Of a DNA stretch of 8,235 bases, positions 1 through 6,400 are shown one piece after another. This stretch comes from an uncultured Clostridia bacterium (GTDB lineage: Bacteria; Bacillota; Clostridia; Oscillospirales; Oscillospiraceae). The notes under the pieces are model-generated. The model saw only the letters and a list, made by a program, of their open reading frames with translations, had not been told where the DNA came from and made no database searches. The number at the start of each line of letters is the position of its first letter. Within the stretch, counting starts at the first letter, position 1. The position numbers were made by a program, and so were the translations under genes. Location of the stretch: assembly GCA_946061345.1 (NCBI GenBank), contig CAMGRA010000034.1, forward strand, positions 1-8,235, given 5' to 3'.

Positions 1-37
1 AATGGCGGTGATCCTTGTTTTTCAACCGCGCTGGCCT

Positions 38-66
38 ATTATATCATACTTACCCTCCTGTGTAAA
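38..66 (-). promoter_or_regulatory. Near-consensus sigma-A promoter firing left, out of the window
   Basis: On the minus strand a -35 hexamer TTTACA (61-66, one mismatch to TTGACA) is followed by a 17-nt spacer and a perfect -10 TATAAT (38-43). A TG one base upstream of the -10 makes it an extended -10. The predicted start site lies near position 31, so the transcript leaves the window on the left. The driven gene is not visible. The promoter lies beyond the terminator of the large surface-protein gene, so the next gene is an independent transcription unit in the same direction. Confidence 0.8.
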
Positions 67-126
67 CATAAATTCTGACCAAAAAATGTTAACTTTTTGC
101 ATCACTGGAAAGAAAGACCGTTAGAA

Positions 127-294
127 TTAAGGAAGCTCTGAATAAATCTGCAAGAACGGTCAGCGAGGGATTTTACCGCAAGGCAACGTTTGGAAAACGC
201 AGGAATACTTTGTGTATTTCAAGTTTTCCGAACGGAAGAATTGCGGCAAAAGACCCACTGAGCGCCGCAACTGATTTGTTCAGAGCTTCCTTAA
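127..294. mobile_element. MITE-like hairpin element with TTAA flanks and IS5/IS903-like ends
   Basis: The 160-bp core (131-290) is bounded by 18-bp inverted ends, GGAAGCTCTGAATAAATC on the left and GGAAGCTCTGAACAAATC read inward from the right, differing at one base. TTAA directly flanks both sides (127-130 and 291-294) and fits a 4-bp target duplication. The interior is also an imperfect palindrome: 171-181 pairs with 241-251 and 187-198 pairs with 223-234, around a small loop near 209-213, so the whole unit can fold into one long hairpin. It holds no credible gene. The TGAATAAATC end resembles the IS903 terminus, and the IS5 group duplicates YTAA-type 4-bp targets (from memory). A non-autonomous derivative of an IS5-family element is therefore the best reading. 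The exact family is inference. Confidence 0.75.
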
Positions 295-397
295 AGCAAA
301 TATATGGCGTTATGGTAAGCTGTGCCGCCTCATGCAGAAGCTGACACGCCTTCGGCACTATAAGAAGTTTTTTACCTTTTTATCAGATTCTGGTATG

Positions 398-440
398 AAA
401 AAACATCCGGCGGAGAGAGGGACTCTCACCGCCGGTTTTG
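398..440 (-). terminator. Intrinsic terminator of the large surface-protein gene
   Basis: A strong hairpin has a 7-bp outer stem (407-413 CCGGCGG with 429-435 CCGCCGG), an A-A mismatch, a 5-bp inner stem (415-419 with 423-427) and a 3-nt loop. On the minus strand it is followed after three bases by TTTTTT (398-403). It begins about 12 bases past the TAA stop at 448-450. The plus-strand side also runs into T-rich sequence (436-447), so the element may be bidirectional. Confidence 0.88.
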
Positions 441-447
441 TGTCTTT

Positions 448-3400
448 TTACTTCATGAGCCAGCGCATCAGCACTGTGGCGATCTGCGCGCGGGTGGCAC
501 CGTCACGGGGGAGAAGTTCTCCGTCGCTGCCGGAGATCAGGCCCTCGATCACTGCCCAGCCCATGGCCTCACGTGCGTAGGCGCTGATCTGCTCGACGTC
601 GGGATAGGCGTCCAGCGCATCCTGCCCGGCAGGCTCGCTCTCCGTGTAGCGGAACAGGATCGCGGCGATCTGCTCCCGGGTCACGGGGCTGTCCGGCTCG
701 AAAAGCGTCGGCGCGATGCCGTTGACGACGCCGTTCTGCGCTGCCCAAGCGATGGCATCGGAGTACCAGCGGCCGTTTTTGACATCGGTGAAGGGGTTTG
801 TGCCCTCGGTCTCCGGCTCGCCTGCGATGCGGTAGAGCACGGTGACGAGTTGGGCGCGGGTCACGGTCCCTTCCGGGTCGAACCGACCGCCGCCGACGCC
901 GTTCATGAGGTTTCTCTCTATCATGAAGTCCACGGCATCATGATACCAGGCATCTTGTGAAACATCGGTCAGCTCGCTGCAGGGACAGTCAAAGGCGGGA
1001 AGGGCCTCCTCCTCCGCCGCGCCGCAGACGGCACAGACGCGGGTTTGGCTGCCTCCTGCCGTGCAGGTGGGCATCTGTGTGACGGTGAAGCTGCCGAAGC
1101 TGTGGCCCGCGGCCGGGACGATCTCCTGAGCAACGAGGACTTCATTGCAAACAGAGCAGCTTGAACCCTCTGCCAGGCCGCTTTCCGTACAGGTGGCAGC
1201 GACAGCCTCGTCCGTGACAACAGTATGGCCCGTTGCTGGAACAACTGTCTGCGCAACGAGGACTTCTTCGCAGACCGCGCAGTGAGAACCTTTCGTCAGG
1301 CCGGTGGCGGTGCAGGTGGGAGCGACGGCGGCATCAGTCACTGCCGTATGGCCCGCGGGGGGAAGAACGGTGCCCTGCGGCTCCGCCGCTTCGGTCCCTG
1401 CCTCATCCAGGAAGCAGGCTCCGCAGCCGGTGCAGACCCAGTAGGCGATATTGCCGCTCCCCGTGCAGGTGGGTGCCTTTGCCTCCACCGGGGTAAGGCT
1501 GTGCCGGTGCTCCGTTGCCGCGACGGTGACGACACAGCGGCTGTAGGTGTGGTTTTCGTCGCCGGTATTCAGCACATAGGTGCCGGGCTGTGCAAAGGAG
1601 GCCGTCAGCTTGCCGTTCTGATCGGTCTTTCCCAGCTCTGTCCCCGCGCAGAACACCGAGACGTTGGACTGGGCCATGGCGGAGGAGCCGACCATCTGGT
1701 AGACCGTCACGGTGAATTCCTCATCCGCCCGGACGGCAAGGGCAGTCTCGTGGAACCAGACATTGTACTTATAGCCGTAGAAGCTGTCGGCAGCGTCGGT
1801 AGTCTCGTTGGCAAACACGCCGTATACGCCGCCGTCTCTGACGGGAATGGTAAGGGCGGAGACGGTGTCGTACTCGCCACCGACAAAGAAGTACTGTCCC
1901 CAATAGGGAACGGCTGCGTTGGCCGCCTCAAAGGCCTCGTCGCCGTGAAGCGACTCGATATACCCGCTGCTGCCGACGGTGAGGGTATAGCTTTCGCCGA
2001 AACCAAGCTGCATTGCTTCCGCCACGGTCTTGTCGGAGGTCGTAACAAAGGTGCGGTCCACGGCCCCAACGTCGTTCACGCCTGTCAGGCGGACGGTCAC
2101 CGTCACTGCTGTGGGTGGCTGCTCACCGTTGGGGTCGGGGCCGTCCGTTCCGAGAACGGTCATGGTGGCGGAGACGGGCTGTCCTGTAAGCTTGGAGAAA
2201 TAGTCATCATACCACTTGCCGGTAACGGTCTTGGCATATTTTGCGTAGGTCTCATGCTCCAGAACGCTCTCCACCGTGACGGCGGTATTGTACTGCGGAA
2301 CCGTCAGCAGCAGGTTCTCATGGGCGATGACCGACGGAGCGCTGGACTTGAATTTGTTGTACTGCTCCTGTCCGCCGACTTCGGAGTAGTCCGCCATGTC
2401 GCCGGCGATGACGCCGGTCTGCAGGCAGTCGTCCACAGAGTAGGCCCAGCGGAGGGAGCCGTCGGCATTGCGCGTGACCTCCTTGAAGGCGTGCAGGCTC
2501 TGGGTGACGCCGTAGCAGGAGGCGTTGGCACTGTCATTGATGCCGTCCCAATAGTGGGCCTTGACGTCGTCCATCAGCACCAGGGCGGCATCCAGTTCCT
2601 CCACCGTCAGCGGCACGACCGTCAGCTCGATGGTCTTGCTGACGCTCACGGCCTTTTCCCGGTGCTGCATGGTGACCGTGAGGGTCACGGAAGCTGCCTC
2701 CTCATCGGGCATGGGCTGGTAGACCACCGCCCGGTAGCCGTTGACCCGGATGACCGCCTCGTCATCGGAGGTAACGGTGAAGCGGTAGGAACTGTAGTCC
2801 TCGATCCCGGTTTTTGCGGGCCTCAGGAGTTGAATATCCCCGCACACCGCAAGGGGATCAATGGGCTGCTTGCTCACGAAGTAGGTGAGTTTTTCCACAA
2901 GATAGCAGTCGTTCAGCGCCTGCTGCATCTGCGCCCGCAGCGGCTCCAGATCCTCGGCCGAAACGGTCAGGGAGAAGGGCGTCAGCTCCAGCGTGCCTTC
3001 GCTCAGGGTAAAGGTCAGGGTGGGCGTCAGGGTGACGGCAGTGTCCTCCGACGGGGCGCGCACCTGGGCCGTCAGCGTATCGGAGACGGCGTCGCCGGTG
3101 ATCTCAATGGTCTCGGAGCTGCTTTCCCAGGCCACCGTGACAAAGGGGTAGGAGGCAAGCCGCTGGGGCAGGGTCATATTCCGGGTGATGTGGTCCTGAT
3201 CTTCGTTTTCGCCCCGGATGGCGGCAAAGGTGATGCTCTCGGCAGCTTCGGAAAGGTATTCCGTGACCGCAGTTTCGTCCCAATCCAGATACACCGAGAC
3301 GGAAACGCTGCAGCTTTGGCCGCCCAGAGAGAGCAGGAGCTGGACGTCGGTGATCGACGCGCCGTTGACAGCAAAGGTCAGAGCGGTGGGGTCGGCGCTG

Positions 3401-6400
3401 AAATAGGTGATGCCGCCGTCCTCCCCGATGCCCGCCTCACAGGTGATGCCGGTAGGATGGGTGAGGGTGCCGGTCTGGGTGACGGAGACGGTGATGCCGG
3501 GATAACCCCGGTTTTCCAGAAGCGTCTGCACATAGGCGCACAGGTTGGTGTCCTCCCCGCAGACAGGGGTCAGGCTGCCACTGCCGTCAAGCCAGGTCTG
3601 GACATCGGCCAGCCGCTGCTCATACTGGGCGGCGAGGGAGATGACGGTGATGACGAAGGTTTTCGTGGCGCTCTCACCGGCCAGACGGATGGTGGCTGTC
3701 AGGGTGACGTAGGTGGTGCCCTCCGCCGGAAGGGTGACCGTGCCGTCGGCGGCGATGACGCTCTCGTCGCTGCTCTCCCAACAGATCGTGCCGTCAAAGC
3801 CCTCGGCAGTGGTGGGAAGCGTCAGGGTGCAGTCCTCGGTGACGGTGGTCGGGGTGACGGTCAGAGCGTCCTTCACCGCCGCGACGGCTGCCGCCGAGAC
3901 CGTGTCGGCCACGTATTCGCCGCCCTGCCAGGCGAGGAGGGGATAGCCGCCGTCGGTGCTGAGATGATAGGCGGCGTTGCCCAGGAGCAGGACGAAATCA
4001 CGGGTCTTCATCTCCGCTTCTTCCTTCGCGGCGGCTGTGATCGTCACGCCGTCGCGGACGTAGCCGACGGCGGCGTCACTGCTGCCGGAAAGGTAATAGC
4101 AGTTTTCCACCGTGCCAAGGAGGTCGCCGGCAATGGCACCGACGTGGTTGGCGGTGGCGCTTGCAGCGGTGATGGTGCCGGCGTTATAGCAGTTTTTGAT
4201 GCTCGGCGCCGTGCCCATGGTGTGCCGTGCGGAAATGCCCGCGACATAGTCCGAGCCGCTGACGGCACCTGCGTTGTAGCAATTTTCTATGCGGCTGTCG
4301 CCGTTGTTCGTATAGCCGACGATGCCCGCGACCTTGCCGCTGTTGCCGCTGCCGCCGGAGATGGTACCTGAGTTGTAGCAGCCGGTGACGGCGCAGTAGC
4401 TCTCGCCGACGATGCCGCCGACCTTCGCGTCGCTGTAGGCGGAGGTGAGCAGGCAGGTCAAGCTGCCCTCGTTGCCGCAGTTGATGATGGCAGCGGTGGA
4501 ATAGGCTCTGCCGACGATGCCGCCGGTGCAGGCGCTGGTGTTGGTGATATTCACGCGGCTGACGCAGCCTTCGATCCGTCCGTAGGCCTGTCCGGCAATG
4601 GCGCCGATGGTGCCGTCGCCCTCAATGGTGCCGCTGAGGGTCAGGTTTTTGACCACAGCGCCCTCGCCCAGGTAGCCGAACAGTCCGTTGCCGCCCGCAT
4701 AGTTTTCATATTTGCTGTAGTAGCCCAGAATCTGCTTGCCGTTGCCGTCAAAGGTTCCGGTGTATTTCGCGCTGTAGCTGCCAATGCCGGGCCAGTTGTT
4801 CGCCGTCGGGGCCTCCTCACTGTTGAGCAGGAGGTTGGTCATCAGAATGGCGTTGAGGGAGCCGTCGGTCTTGACCGTCTCGGCAAACCATGCCAGCTCC
4901 TCGGAGGTGGTGATGAGATACCAGGTCTTGCCGTCGGATTCCCGGGTCTGGGGCGCTTCCTCGCTGACCGCGCCGCTCCAGACATTGCTGCCCGGCTCCA
5001 TGGACACGGGAACCGTCAGCGCCGCCTGTTGGACGAGGAAGGAGCCTTTTGCATTGATATAGTCCTCTGCCCGGACGGTGTATTGATAGGTGCCGTCGGG
5101 CAGGGAGTACACGCCGTTCTCTGCCGTCTGCACGCCACCGGTGGCATGGGTCACGGTGATCTCGGCGCTTTCCAGGGCAGCGTCGTCCTCTCCGGTCACA
5201 CAGAAGCTGACGGCATAGCGGGTGGCCTCGGTCAGGGTAACAGAGAGCGCGTCGCTTTCCCCTGTCACAGTGAAGCTGCCGGCTTCTGCCATATAGCCGA
5301 ACTTGGATACCTCATAGGTGTATTCGCCCTTGGGCAGGCGAACATTCTCGCCGAGAACCATTTCCTCTGCAGCGGCGTTTTTGATCACAATGGCCGCGTC
5401 GACAGGGGAGAGCGTCAGTACGACGGGATAGGTTTTGACAGTCAGGGTAACGTCGATGCGGAGGCTGGTGCCGCTGACGGTGAAGCTGCCCTCCGCCGTG
5501 TCGCACTCGTCCCGCGTGACGGTGTAGGTATAGCTGCCGCTGACCAGGTTATAGTTGCCGTCCGCCTCAGCGGAGACAACGGAACCCTCCGCGTCATACA
5601 CGGTGATCACCGCGTCGGCGTAGTTGACCGCAAAGACCACAAGGAGCTTCGCCGTCGGATCCTGCCAGGCGAGGATCGGATAGCCGTTGTTGAGGCCGTT
5701 TTTGTCCTCCACGAAGCTGCCGCCGAGATCGAGCACCGTCTGGGCGGTCTTCATCTTCTCATCGCTGACGGCTTTTACATCGCCGGTGCCGCTACCGATG
5801 GCCGTGGTGCCCTCCAGGCAGACGCAGCCTGTCACCGTGCCCATGTTATAGGCCACGATGCTGCCGAAATAATTGTAGCTGCCCTCCGCCGTCAGGGAGA
5901 CCTGCCCCAGGTTGTAGCAGGAGGTGACCGTGCAGCCCGAGCCGATCTGCGCCGAAATGCCGCCTGCGCGGGTGCCGCTGACCGCGCCCAGGTTGTAGCA
6001 CTCGGAGATGTCGCCGTAGGTGACATAACCCGCAATGCCGCCGGCGTGGTTGTTCTGGCCGGAGGTCACGCTGCCTGCGTTATAGCAGCGGGTGACGGTC
6101 GATCTTATCGTAGAGGAGCCGTATGCCTGTCCGCAGATGCCGCCGACATAGGTGGAGGTGCCGCAGACGGAGGCGTAGTTGGCACAGTTTTCCACCGTGG
6201 CTGACTTGAGATAGCCGACGACACCGCCCACATAGCGCTTACCCTGGACGCTGCCGTAGACCTGCGCACCGCGCACCAGGCCACCCTGGCCGACATAGCC
6301 GAAGAGGCCGATGTAGTCGCTGGCGCTGCTGACTGAGAGGTTGGTGACGGTGCCGCCGATGTAATTGCCCTGGAACTGCGCCGAATTGCTGCCGATGGGC

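Noticed and set aside
173..358. 61-codon frame across the MITE
   Set aside because: It is read from the inverted-repeat element and its flank, with no RBS or recognisable protein character.
322..358. Inverted repeat GTGCCG ... CGGCAC upstream of a T-rich stretch, considered as a plus-strand terminator
   Set aside because: Six-bp arms with a 25-nt loop are weak, the T-run is not adjacent, and no plus-strand gene ends here.
1225..4371. A 1048-codon open frame on the plus strand opposite the surface-protein gene, and others such as 5029-6204
   Set aside because: These are antisense shadows created by GC-rich repetitive codons of the minus-strand gene. They show no signal sequence, domain or RBS, and have low-complexity Gly/Asp/Ala/Val-rich translations. 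The minus-strand frame has clear domains throughout.
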